A DNA stretch of 64,000 bases from Lachnoclostridium edouardi (GCF_900240245.1 NZ_OESQ01000001.1:2430571-2494570); one strand, 5' to 3'; counted from the stretch's first letter, positions 25,697 to 33,953 are shown. The notes: a model not told the origin generated them from the letters alone. Numbers and translations: made by a program.

Positions 25697-27172
25697 ATGA
25701 TTACAAAATTAAAGGGAGCCTATGTAATTGGTTTTGACGGCGCGGACCACCAAATTATTGTGGACGGCGAAGTTGTATATGAAAACGATACAATTATTTA
25801 TGTAGGTAAGCATTATGAAGGCCATGTGGATGTAACAGAGGATGCAGGCAACAGCGTGATTATGCCGGGATTTATTGATTTAAACGCTTTGGGGGACATT
25901 GATCACGATATTCTCCACACAGAGGTGTACAAGGAAACCAGAAACAGCTTAAACCCTTCAGAAGAATATTTTGAAAAGGGCACGCATGAATTAATGACTC
26001 CTGAGGAGGAGGCATTTAAATCCTTATTTGCTTATACACAGCTGATTATGAACGGCGTCACTACAGCTATGCCTATTACATCTACTTATTATAAAAAATG
26101 GGCGGATACTTATGAGGAGGAAGAGGCGGGAGTACATCACGCGGGAAAATTAGGACTTCGCCTTTACACCTCCCCCAGCTACCAGTGCGGTTTAAATGTA
26201 GTTCGTCCCGACGGCACCATGACGGTTCGCTATCTGGAAGAAGAGGGAGAAAAAGGGCTGGAAAGAGCAGTAAAATTTATCCGTAAATTTGACGGGGCGT
26301 ATGACGGGCTGATTAAAGGGGCTTTGCTTCCTGAAAGAATTGAAACTCAGACAGAAAAAAATCTGATTCAGACCAGAAAATATGCGGATGAACTAGGCTG
26401 CCCTATTAAGCTTCACGCGGCTCAGGGAGGATTTGAGTACAGATTTATTAAGGAAAAAACAGGCATGAGCCCGTTAGAGTACTTAGACAGCATTAATTTT
26501 CTGGACCGCCATGTAGGAATTCCTCACTGTTATATTGTAAAAGGCACCAGGTGGGTAGAGGATGAGGGGGACGATCTGGCTATTTTGCAGAGGACAGGGA
26601 CCACGGCCATTTACTGCCCGATTATTATTGGAAGAAGCGGCCATTACCCTCAGTCCTTTGCCGGCTACAGAAGGAGAAACATTAATGTGGCCATAGGTAC
26701 AGATACATTTCCGCCAGACTTTTTCCAGAATATTAGAACGGCTTCTATGTTTTCCCAGATGGCTGAGGACGCAGTGGAGGGCTCCACATTTGCGGACGTA
26801 TACAGCGCAGTCACTTTAGGCGGTTCAAAATACCTGGGAAGAGACGATTTAGGACGTTTGTGCAAAGGCGCCAAGGCAGACATGATTGCAGTGGATTTAG
26901 ACAGCTTCCACATGGGAGCAGTTGACGACCCTATTCGTACAATTTTCATGTGCGGTTCAGGACAAGATGTAAAAATGTCTGTGATTAACGGCCGCACTGT
27001 TATGAAGGACAGAAAAATAGAGGGCGTGGATTTGGAAGAGCTGAAGGCAAAAGGGCAGAAGTACTACAACAAAATGAAAATGGGTTACATGGAAAGAGAT
27101 TATAAACATCTGCCGGAAAATGAAATCTTCCGTCCATCCTTTAAAATAGCAGGAGGAACAAAAAATGTATGA
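25697..27172 (+). CDS. Amidohydrolase-superfamily protein lacking the HxH motif
   Basis: 491 residues of the chlorohydrolase/deaminase branch. It has an N-terminal beta domain, then PGFIDLNALGDIDHD (about residues 57-71) exactly where metal-dependent members have PGFxxxHxH. Later ligands look kept: His in KLHAAQGG (near 236), His in GIPHCYIV (near 276) and Asp in AIGTDTFPPD (near 335). Loss of HxH makes ordinary binuclear or mononuclear chemistry doubtful, although I recall a subfamily with a DLDALADIDH-like signature. Its end overlaps the next amidohydrolase by 8 bp, which suggests a partner protein. AGAAGGAGAAAAAA precedes the ATG. Confidence 0.75.
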   Translation: MITKLKGAYVIGFDGADHQIIVDGEVVYENDTIIYVGKHYEGHVDVTEDAGNSVIMPGFIDLNALGDIDHDILHTEVYKETRNSLNPSEEYFEKGTHELMTPEEEAFKSLFAYTQLIMNGVTTAMPITSTYYKKWADTYEEEEAGVHHAGKLGLRLYTSPSYQCGLNVVRPDGTMTVRYLEEEGEKGLERAVKFIRKFDGAYDGLIKGALLPERIETQTEKNLIQTRKYADELGCPIKLHAAQGGFEYRFIKEKTGMSPLEYLDSINFLDRHVGIPHCYIVKGTRWVEDEGDDLAILQRTGTTAIYCPIIIGRSGHYPQSFAGYRRRNINVAIGTDTFPPDFFQNIRTASMFSQMAEDAVEGSTFADVYSAVTLGGSKYLGRDDLGRLCKGAKADMIAVDLDSFHMGAVDDPIRTIFMCGSGQDVKMSVINGRTVMKDRKIEGVDLEELKAKGQKYYNKMKMGYMERDYKHLPENEIFRPSFKIAGGTKNV

Positions 27173-28667
27173 TGTATTGCTGACTAACGCTGTAGTCATT
27201 ACCATGGATGAGAAAAGGCGTGTGCTGGAAAACGGAGCCGTGGGAATTGAAAACGGAAAAATCACCTTTGTGGGAAGCACTGAGGAAGGGTTAAAACAGG
27301 AAGCCAGGGAAGTGATTAATTGTGAGAACCATGTAGTGATGCCAGGATTTGTGGACGCCCACGGACATGGAGGGCACTCTGCATTTAAATCTATTGTGGA
27401 AGATACTAGCTACTGGATGCCTGTAATGACTCACACTTATAAAAATTATATTACAGATGAATTTTGGTACAACGAGGGAAGGCTGTCAGCTTTGGAGCGG
27501 CTTCACGCAGGCGTCACCACAGGCGTGTGCGTGCTGGGGTCTCAGCCTAGATGCGACTCCCCTGTGCCTGCCCTAAATAATGCTAAGGCATATGCAGAAG
27601 TAGGAGTAAAGGATATTGTATGTACAGGTCCGTGCCACACTCCGTGGCCTCACCGCTTCAGCCGTTATATAGACGGGGAAAGACATATGAGTGAGGTCAG
27701 CTATGAGACGGTTCTGGAAAGTCTGGAGACAGTAGTTTCAGAGCTGAATCACGCCAATGAAGACAGAACAAGAGCTTATGTGGCTCCCTTTGGAGTTGTG
27801 ACAAGCGTAGACCCATCTGCCCCCACGCCGGCAGACAGATGTGTGAAGCTGACTGACCATGACCTTTATCAGGCCAGGGAAATGAGAAGAATAGCAGAAA
27901 AATATAGCACCAGAATTCACACAGATGCATTTGGAGGAATGATTCACCTGGCATATCAGGACAAAGAAAACGCGCTTTTAGGTCCGGACGTTCATCTGCA
28001 GCACTGCACCGGCTTATCTATGGATGAAACTATGATTCTGGCCAAAACAGATACTCATGTCAGCGTGGCCCCGGGCATGAGGCAGATGGTCAACAGAACT
28101 CCTGTTATTGAGCTGTTAGAGCTGGGAGCCACTGTGGCTATTACTACAGACGGTTCTATGCTGACATCCGGCTTTGACATGTTTGACGCTATGAAGAGGG
28201 CGAAAATGATTTTCAGAAGGGCAATGAACGACGACTACTATCTGCCTTCAGAAAAGGTTTTAGAGATGACTACCATTGACGCGGCAAAATGTATTGGTAT
28301 GGAAAAAGAAATCGGCTCCCTGGAGGTTGGAAAGAGAGCGGACGTAATCGCCATTAATCTGATGAACCCAAGACTGATGCCTAGAATCAATATTATTGAC
28401 ACATTAGTAGGCAACGGCCATCCTTCTGACGTGGATTTAGTTCTGGTAGACGGAAAAATTATGCTGAGGGACGGAAAGGCTGTGGCTGTGGATGAGAAAG
28501 AAGTGCTTTTGAAGGCAGAGCAGGAAGCTCTTGAAACTGCAGAAAGAGCAGAACATCTCCACCCATTTGCATGGCCGAAAAAGCCTCAGTGGGGACAGAC
28601 AAAAATTTATTTTGACGAAGAACGTTTTAACATGGAAGAAAACAGAAAAGACGGCGGACATTATTAA
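27165..28667 (+). CDS. Amidohydrolase family protein (deaminase/chlorohydrolase type)
   Basis: 500 residues. The metal site is recognisable: DAHGHGGH (HxH near residue 65), IHTDAFGG (His near 252), LQHCTGL (His near 276) and AITTDGS (Asp near 328). This is the architecture of guanine/cytosine deaminase-like and atrazine-chlorohydrolase-like enzymes that hydrolyse C-N bonds on ring compounds. Translation is coupled to the HxH-less paralogue, so the two may form one complex. The substrate is unknown; neighbours suggest cyclic amides or ureides brought in by the Dpp-type importer. Confidence 0.8.
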   Translation: MYDVLLTNAVVITMDEKRRVLENGAVGIENGKITFVGSTEEGLKQEAREVINCENHVVMPGFVDAHGHGGHSAFKSIVEDTSYWMPVMTHTYKNYITDEFWYNEGRLSALERLHAGVTTGVCVLGSQPRCDSPVPALNNAKAYAEVGVKDIVCTGPCHTPWPHRFSRYIDGERHMSEVSYETVLESLETVVSELNHANEDRTRAYVAPFGVVTSVDPSAPTPADRCVKLTDHDLYQAREMRRIAEKYSTRIHTDAFGGMIHLAYQDKENALLGPDVHLQHCTGLSMDETMILAKTDTHVSVAPGMRQMVNRTPVIELLELGATVAITTDGSMLTSGFDMFDAMKRAKMIFRRAMNDDYYLPSEKVLEMTTIDAAKCIGMEKEIGSLEVGKRADVIAINLMNPRLMPRINIIDTLVGNGHPSDVDLVLVDGKIMLRDGKAVAVDEKEVLLKAEQEALETAERAEHLHPFAWPKKPQWGQTKIYFDEERFNMEENRKDGGHY

Positions 28668-28674
28668 ATGAAAA

Positions 28675-28716
28675 ACCTTCTGAAACTTGCGGCTGCAAAT
28701 TTCAGAAGGTCTTTTT
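28675..28716. terminator. Bidirectional terminator between amidohydrolase and gntR
   Basis: A perfect 11-bp stem ACCTTCTGAAA (28675-28685) / TTTCAGAAGGT (28700-28710) has A's on the left and CTTTTT on the right. It serves the convergent genes. Confidence 0.8.
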
Positions 28717-28719
28717 CAT

Positions 28720-29382
28720 TTATATAGTTTCATTTTCCAGAAGCTTCAGGTGAATTTCAAAATCACCTTCAATGTGACGGCGCATAAGCTTTTCGCAAAG
28801 CTCTGCATCGTGCTGAGACAAAGCTTTAATAATCTCCTCATGCTCTGTTAAGTAAGGCTCCTCCCCCCGCTTATACGTGGAGAAAATCTGAGTTTTAGTT
28901 AAGTCTACTAAGGCGCTGTACTTTTCAATCATTTTCATAAGAGAAGAATTACCGCACTGGGCGTAGATGGTGGTGTGAAATACAGAATTAGCCTTTAAAA
29001 CCTGGTCATACTGGCAGGCCTTGTGATAGGCCCGGCTTTCCTCCACGCTTTTTTCTAATACGGCCAGCTGCTTTTCTCCAATATTGGCAGCCGCCAGACC
29101 TGCCGCATAAGACTCCATGGCAATGCGGCACTGGTAAATATTCTTTAATGTAACAGGGTCCAGAGGATTTACAATAAGCCCGGATACAGTAGAAACTAAA
29201 AGCTCGTCCTGCTCTAAAATGCGGATGGCTTCCCGGACCGGACTGCGGCTGACTCCGATTTCATGAGATATTTTATACTCATTAATCTTTTCTCCGGGGG
29301 CTAAATCCCCTGAAAGAATCTGCTGTTTTAATATATCGTACACCTGCAAATGGTAAGCGGTTTTCTTCTCAACTTTTCTCAT
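28720..29382 (-). CDS. GntR-family (FadR/FCD) transcriptional regulator
   Basis: 220 residues from ATG 29382. The open frame extends to 29547, but that extra segment is hydrophobic, low-complexity and crosses the divergent promoter; GGAGATAATATAAT precedes ATG 29382. The N-terminal winged helix is ILKQQILSGDLAPGEKINE...SRSPVREAIRIL (residues ~15-60), followed by an FCD ligand domain. It is divergent from the second kdgT gene. Two TGTCGACAA sites and an ACAGTATACTGT palindrome over that promoter are the expected operators. It probably represses the kdgT-racemase operon in response to an unknown acid. Confidence 0.88.
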   Translation of the reverse strand: MRKVEKKTAYHLQVYDILKQQILSGDLAPGEKINEYKISHEIGVSRSPVREAIRILEQDELLVSTVSGLIVNPLDPVTLKNIYQCRIAMESYAAGLAAANIGEKQLAVLEKSVEESRAYHKACQYDQVLKANSVFHTTIYAQCGNSSLMKMIEKYSALVDLTKTQIFSTYKRGEEPYLTEHEEIIKALSQHDAELCEKLMRRHIEGDFEIHLKLLENETI

Positions 29383-29499
29383 TATATTATCTCCATATGA
29401 AATCATTAAATAACAATAAGAAATATTATAGGATAGAAATGATGGTTTGGCAAGAACATGGAAAAAACTTGATAAAAGAAAATGAAAGACGAATGTCAC

Positions 29500-29557
29500 T
29501 TGACAACTGTCGACAATAATGATATATTTTAAATGTCGACAACACACAGTATACTGT
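29500..29557 (+). promoter_or_regulatory. kdgT2 promoter with GntR operators
   Basis: TTGACA (29500-29505), 17 nt, TATATT (29523-29528). TGTCGACAA lies in the spacer (29508-29516) and again just after the -10 (29534-29542), 26 bp apart. The perfect 12-bp palindrome ACAGTATACTGT follows at 29546-29557. Positions suit repression by the divergent GntR protein. Confidence 0.75.
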
Positions 29558-29611
29558 AGGAAATGAAAACAGGTATTGAAACAAAAACAGATATAAAAGG
29601 AGAGGGCTTAT

Positions 29612-30604
29612 ATGAAAATTGTAGATACAATTAGAAAGTTTCCTGCAGGTATGCAGGTAATTCCCTTATTAATGGCGTGTACGATTAATACCTTTGCCCC
29701 TGAGGCGCTGCAGATTGGAGGCTTTACATCCGGATTATTTTCTAATGCAGGGGCGGCTACAGCAGTGGGAATGTTTATGTTTTGCTCAGGAGCCACTATT
29801 GATATGAAGCAGGCGGGAGAGCCTTTTGCCAAGGGTTTTGTTATGCTGGCCGCCAAGTACATTATCGGAACACTTTTGGGAATTTTGCTGGGAAAGGCAT
29901 TTGGCCCTGCAGGGATTCTGGGGATTACGCCTGTGGCTGTTATTGGAGCAACTACAAACTCTAACGGCGTTATGTACGGCACCCTGGCAAAGAAATTCGG
30001 CGTGCCTAATGACGTAGGCGCCATTGCTCCCCTGGCATTAAATGACGGACCGTTTTTAACAATGATTGCTTTAGGCGCTTCCGGCATGGCTGATATTCCT
30101 GTAAAATCTTTGGTGGCAGCTTTGGTGCCTTTGTTTTTAGGAATGCTGTTTGCCAATTTAGATGAAAAAATCCGGGATATGTGTTCTAACGCAGCTCCGT
30201 TTTTAATCCCCTTCAACGGATGGACTTTAGGAGCAGGCATGACATGGGACGCTGTATTAAAGGCGGGAGTCCCAGGAATTATTTTAGGACTTGTTACTTT
30301 AATCTCTACAGGCATCGGTACATATTTTATTTTCAACTGGGTATTTAGAAGAAAGAAACGCCCATTGGCTACTGGCGTAGCCGTTGGAAATACAGCGGGG
30401 AATGCAATCCCCACCCCTAAGTTTGTGGCGGAGGCAGATCCTTCACTGGAAAGCATTGTGCCGGCTGCCACCGCTCAGATTGCCACATCCTGCGTTGTGA
30501 CAGCAATTCTTTGTCCTGTGCTCACTACCTGGGTAGACAAAATGATTACGAAAAAATATGGGGAATTAGACAGAAGCAGTTTTGGGGACTCGCCGGAATG
30601 GTAA
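29612..30604 (+). CDS. KdgT-family permease, second copy
   Basis: 330 residues, clearly paralogous to the product at 15467-16444 throughout (FPAGMQVIPLL, GMFMFCSGATID, TTNSNGVMYG, LNDGPFLTMIALGASGMADI, VGNTAGNA). It is an integral membrane proton symporter of the 2-keto-3-deoxygluconate class by family, but again paired with a hydantoin-racemase-like gene. It is under the GntR-type promoter described here. AAAAGGAGAGGGCTTAT precedes the ATG. Confidence 0.82.
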   Translation: MKIVDTIRKFPAGMQVIPLLMACTINTFAPEALQIGGFTSGLFSNAGAATAVGMFMFCSGATIDMKQAGEPFAKGFVMLAAKYIIGTLLGILLGKAFGPAGILGITPVAVIGATTNSNGVMYGTLAKKFGVPNDVGAIAPLALNDGPFLTMIALGASGMADIPVKSLVAALVPLFLGMLFANLDEKIRDMCSNAAPFLIPFNGWTLGAGMTWDAVLKAGVPGIILGLVTLISTGIGTYFIFNWVFRRKKRPLATGVAVGNTAGNAIPTPKFVAEADPSLESIVPAATAQIATSCVVTAILCPVLTTWVDKMITKKYGELDRSSFGDSPEW

Positions 30605-30645
30605 TTTGCCTTTTATAATAAATAAAAAGAAAGAGGAAAAAGTTG

Positions 30646-31392
30646 ATGAAAATATTAATTATAAATCCTAACATCTCTCAGGATGTTACAGCTTTAATAG
30701 AAAAGGAAGCAAAAAGAACAGCAGACAGAGACACAGAAATTATTATGGAGACAGCGCCTTTTGGGGTGGAATATATTGAAACCAGAATGGAAGCTGTAAT
30801 TGCAGGCTATGCTTGCTCCTGCGTGGCAGCGGAGCGTTACGGGCAATATGACGGAGTGGTGATCGCCGCCTTTGGAGATCCTGGGCTGACTGGGGTAAAA
30901 GAGCTTTTAAATGTGCCGGTGGTGGGAATGACAGAGGCAGCCCTGGCCTCCGCATGTTTGCTGGGACAAAGATTTTCCATTATTGCCATATCTGACCGAA
31001 TTGCTCCCTGGTACAGGGAGACAGTGGAGAGAAGCCATTTAAGCACCAGGCTTGCCAGTATACGATCCTTAAAAGATCCTTTAAAAAATGTGGGAACCGT
31101 GCAGGAGGATTATACAGACCGATTATTGGAAATGTGTAAGGAGGCAGTGCAGAAGGACGGGGCGGATGTGATTATATTGGCAGGTGCGCCTTTGGCGGGA
31201 CTGGCCAGAAGCCTGGAAGGAAAAATTTCCGTACCAGTGGTGGACGGAGTGTCCAGCGCAGTAAAGCACTGTGAGTCTTTAGTCAAATTAGGGCCGGGGA
31301 TTGCCGCAGAGGGAAGCTTTGCAAAGCCTCCTGTAAAGCCTAATAAAGGGCTGCCAGAAAAACTGGCCGCTATACTAAACAGGACCTGCTGA
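30646..31392 (+). CDS. Hydantoin-racemase-family protein lacking both catalytic Cys
   Basis: 248 residues from ATG 30646 (TTG 30643 is adjacent). The fold signatures are intact: MKILIINPNIS, FGDPGLTGVKEL, PVVGMTEAALASACLLG. Yet both cysteine positions used for deprotonation are replaced: AAFGDPG has Ala75 and IILAGAPLAG has Gly180. The protein is therefore unlikely to be a conventional two-Cys racemase. It lies in an operon with the second KdgT permease under GntR control. It may be a binding protein, a different isomerase or a decarboxylase-like member of the family. Confidence 0.72.
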   Translation: MKILIINPNISQDVTALIEKEAKRTADRDTEIIMETAPFGVEYIETRMEAVIAGYACSCVAAERYGQYDGVVIAAFGDPGLTGVKELLNVPVVGMTEAALASACLLGQRFSIIAISDRIAPWYRETVERSHLSTRLASIRSLKDPLKNVGTVQEDYTDRLLEMCKEAVQKDGADVIILAGAPLAGLARSLEGKISVPVVDGVSSAVKHCESLVKLGPGIAAEGSFAKPPVKPNKGLPEKLAAILNRTC

Positions 31393-31414
31393 GAAAATCA
31401 GATAAAAGCCTGTA

Positions 31415-31492
31415 TTTACAAAGCTGTTGATTTCAGTTATAATATTTCTAAACATGAAGCGCCATCCGTCAATGACTGACGAGATGGCGTTT
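31415..31492 (+). promoter_or_regulatory. NUDIX/PrpR operon promoter with leader hairpin
   Basis: TTTACA (31415-31420), 17 nt, TATAAT (31438-31443). The leader then forms a stem of about 15 bp: AAGCGCCATC/GATGGCGTTT plus CGTCA/TGACG (31457-31492), with a single A bulge. There is no T-run, so it is not a standard terminator. It ends about 10 nt before the ribosome site of the gene at 31514. Confidence 0.65.
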
Positions 31493-31513
31493 CACATAGT
31501 GGAGGGTATTATA

Positions 31514-32026
31514 ATGGCAAAAATGACTACACTTTGTTATATTGAACACGACGGAAAGTATTTGATGCTTTACAGAAACAAAAAGGAAAATGATATTAAT
31601 GAGGGAAAATGGATTGGCGTAGGCGGCCATTTTGAGGGCACAGAAAGCCCTGACGAATGTTTAATCAGAGAGGTTAAGGAGGAGACTGGGCTGACTATTT
31701 TTTCCTATCAATTCAGAGGCATTATTACCTTTATTCCTAAGCCGGGAGTAGTAGAATATATGTGTTTGTACACTGCTGACGGCTACAAGGGGGAGCTGAA
31801 GGAGTGCGATGAGGGAGAGCTTAGGTGGGTGAAAAAAAGTGAAATTGAGAACCTGAATCTTTGGGAAGGCGACAGGCTGTTTGTGGAGCTTTTAAGAAAT
31901 GACGCTCCCTTTTTCTCTTTAAAGCTGGAGTACGACGGGGACAGACTGGCCGGGGCGGCCTTAGACGGAAGAAACTTGACGGAAGAGAAGAACAAAAAAA
32001 CGCGGAGGTTTCCATGGGGAAAATAG
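31514..32026 (+). CDS. NUDIX hydrolase, MutT/8-oxo-dGTPase type
   Basis: 170 residues from ATG 31514 (GTGGAGGGTATTATA upstream); the longer frame from 31427 would include the leader hairpin and is rejected. The NUDIX box GGHFEGTESP...REVKEETGL (about residues 38-60) is complete. LCYIEHDGKYLMLYRNKKENDINEGKWIG is split over the first strands, as in clostridial 8-oxo-dGTP diphosphatases. It may sanitise oxidised nucleotides. The last 13 bp overlap the PrpR-like regulator gene. Confidence 0.85.
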   Translation: MAKMTTLCYIEHDGKYLMLYRNKKENDINEGKWIGVGGHFEGTESPDECLIREVKEETGLTIFSYQFRGIITFIPKPGVVEYMCLYTADGYKGELKECDEGELRWVKKSEIENLNLWEGDRLFVELLRNDAPFFSLKLEYDGDRLAGAALDGRNLTEEKNKKTRRFPWGK

Positions 32027-33906
32027 TGCTGCTGGTAGCCAGGGAGGAGATGCTGTTTCAGGCTCACAATATTCTGCAGGAAAAAAAGTATGAAATTGCC
32101 TCCATGAAGGTGATCCGGACAGAGGATTCTGTTTCAGAGGCCAGGGAGGCCATTGCGAAAGGCGCTTCTATTATTATTGCCAGAGGGCGGCAGGCTTCTC
32201 TCATCAGGCAGTATACAGATATTCCAGTAGCAGAAATTACTGTAACAGCTCAGGAGATGGCCCTTTTAGTGACAAAGGCCAGGCAGATTTTAAATAAGCC
32301 TCATCCTGTAATCGCTGTAATTGGAACTAGAAATATGTTCTGCGATATGTCCTATTTTGATCTTATTTATGATATTGAGCTGCGGACTTATTTGTCAGAA
32401 GGGGACAAAGATTTAAAAAACATGGTAGATCAGGCGATTGCCCAGGAGCCGGATTTAATTATCGGCGGAGATACGGCTGTGGAAACGGCAGTAAAGGCCG
32501 GGCTGCCGTCTTTGTTTTTATCTGCCACCGAAGATTCTTTGAGAAATGCTTTTCGGATTGCAGAGCGCATGGATTTTGCCATGGAGGCGGAAAAGCGCAG
32601 CGCAGCTCAAATGGAAACTGTGCTGGATTATTCCACCAACGGAGTGATCCGTTTAGATCAGCAGGGCAATATTTTGTCTGTAAATCCAGCCATGGAGATG
32701 ATGGCCGGCAAGGCGAAAAAGGAGCTGGAGGGAAAACGCCTGGATCAGGTTTTTCCTGAGATCCCTGAAAGAGATTTAAAGGCTGTGCTGGTAAAAGGAG
32801 AGGAAAACTATTCCTGGATTATACACGCAGGACAAACCAGTTTGATGGCGTTTGCCGCCCCCGTATCAGTAGAAGGCGGCATAGAGGGCGGCATTATTAC
32901 GTGTCAAAGGCTGAAAAAAAGGGAAAATCAAAGAGAAAAAGAGCGTTCTAAGGAGCGGACGGGAAAATATATAGCCATGGGAGACTTCAGAGATCTGCAG
33001 GCAGATTCTTACGCCATGGAGGAATGTATAAAAACTGCCCGCCTGTACGCCAGATCAGAAAGCCCTGTAACCATAGTGGGGGAGGGGGGAACGGAGTACA
33101 GTTTAATTGCAGCTTGTATTCACAACGCGGCTATGGACATATCTTCTCCGTTTGTATCTGTCAGCTGCTGCGAGATTTCAGAGGAAAAACAGAAAAGCGC
33201 TGTTTTTGGTCCAAGGGGGGCTGGGGCCGCGGCAGATAAAGGCACTCTTTACCTGGAAAATGCGGAAGGTCTGGGAAGAGAAGGTCAATATGCATTGTAC
33301 CGCCTGATTCGCTTTGGGCAGCTATCAGGGGCTGCAGGGCCGGAGGGCAGGGCTAAGGTAAGAGTGATTCTTCACTTTGAAGAAAATCCGGGACAGTTGG
33401 CCGCCAAAGGAATGTGGAATCAGGAATTATATTTTCTCATCAGCAGCTTGACCTTATATGTGCCTCCTGCCAGAAGGCGAAAAGAGGATTTAAAGAAAAG
33501 GATGGAGGAGGCGGTTCAGTATGCCTGCCAAAAATATTCTAAGTATCACGTGCTGACAGAAGGAGCCTGGAAGGCGCTTATGGCCTACCATTGGCCTGGA
33601 AACTTTATTCAGGCAGAGGGATTTGCGGAAAGTTTGATTTTAACTGCAGAAAAAAGGTCTCTGGACGAGAGAACAGTAAAAAATCATTTGGAGTTCTTAT
33701 ATCCTGGAGAGTATTTGATTCCCGGGAAGGAGCCTGGAATTTTTCTTTATGAAAGAGAGATTCCAGTGGGGAAAAGCCTGGAAAAAGAAAGTATTATCAA
33801 ACTTTTAGAGGAAAACGGAGGCAGCAGGGAGAAGGCTGCCAAGGCCTTGAAAATCAGTAAAACTACATTGTGGAGACGGATGAAAAAATATGGAATCTGC
33901 CAGTAA
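32014..33906 (+). CDS. PrpR-like regulator with degenerate AAA+ domain
   Basis: 630 residues. Domains in order: PrpR_N sensory domain (about 1-190), PAS (about 205-300, NGVIRLDQQGNILSVNPAM), an AAA+ remnant (about 330-540) and a Fis-type HTH (about 588-628, GGSREKAAKALKISKTTLWRR). The Walker A is GEGGTEYS where active family members have GESGTGKE, so the lysine is gone. The GAFTGA loop is absent (FGPRGAGAAADKG), and Walker B reads GTLYLENAEG, without the Asp-Glu pair. It should not drive sigma-54 open-complex formation and is probably a repressor or non-sigma-54 activator. It lies upstream of garR and the aldolase genes. Confidence 0.82.
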   Translation: MGKIVLLVAREEMLFQAHNILQEKKYEIASMKVIRTEDSVSEAREAIAKGASIIIARGRQASLIRQYTDIPVAEITVTAQEMALLVTKARQILNKPHPVIAVIGTRNMFCDMSYFDLIYDIELRTYLSEGDKDLKNMVDQAIAQEPDLIIGGDTAVETAVKAGLPSLFLSATEDSLRNAFRIAERMDFAMEAEKRSAAQMETVLDYSTNGVIRLDQQGNILSVNPAMEMMAGKAKKELEGKRLDQVFPEIPERDLKAVLVKGEENYSWIIHAGQTSLMAFAAPVSVEGGIEGGIITCQRLKKRENQREKERSKERTGKYIAMGDFRDLQADSYAMEECIKTARLYARSESPVTIVGEGGTEYSLIAACIHNAAMDISSPFVSVSCCEISEEKQKSAVFGPRGAGAAADKGTLYLENAEGLGREGQYALYRLIRFGQLSGAAGPEGRAKVRVILHFEENPGQLAAKGMWNQELYFLISSLTLYVPPARRRKEDLKKRMEEAVQYACQKYSKYHVLTEGAWKALMAYHWPGNFIQAEGFAESLILTAEKRSLDERTVKNHLEFLYPGEYLIPGKEPGIFLYEREIPVGKSLEKESIIKLLEENGGSREKAAKALKISKTTLWRRMKKYGICQ

Positions 33907-33953
33907 TAGGCACCTTGAAAATAAAATACACAGTGAAATTATTAAAGGGAAAA

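Noticed and set aside
28720..29547. N-terminal extension of the GntR protein to 275 residues
   Set aside because: The extra 55 residues are hydrophobic, precede the HTH and cross the divergent kdgT promoter; ATG 29382 has a good ribosome site.
29608..30471. 287-residue minus-strand ORF opposite the second kdgT gene
   Set aside because: Pro/Ala/Ile-rich shadow of a strongly supported membrane gene; no ribosome site and no recognisable family.
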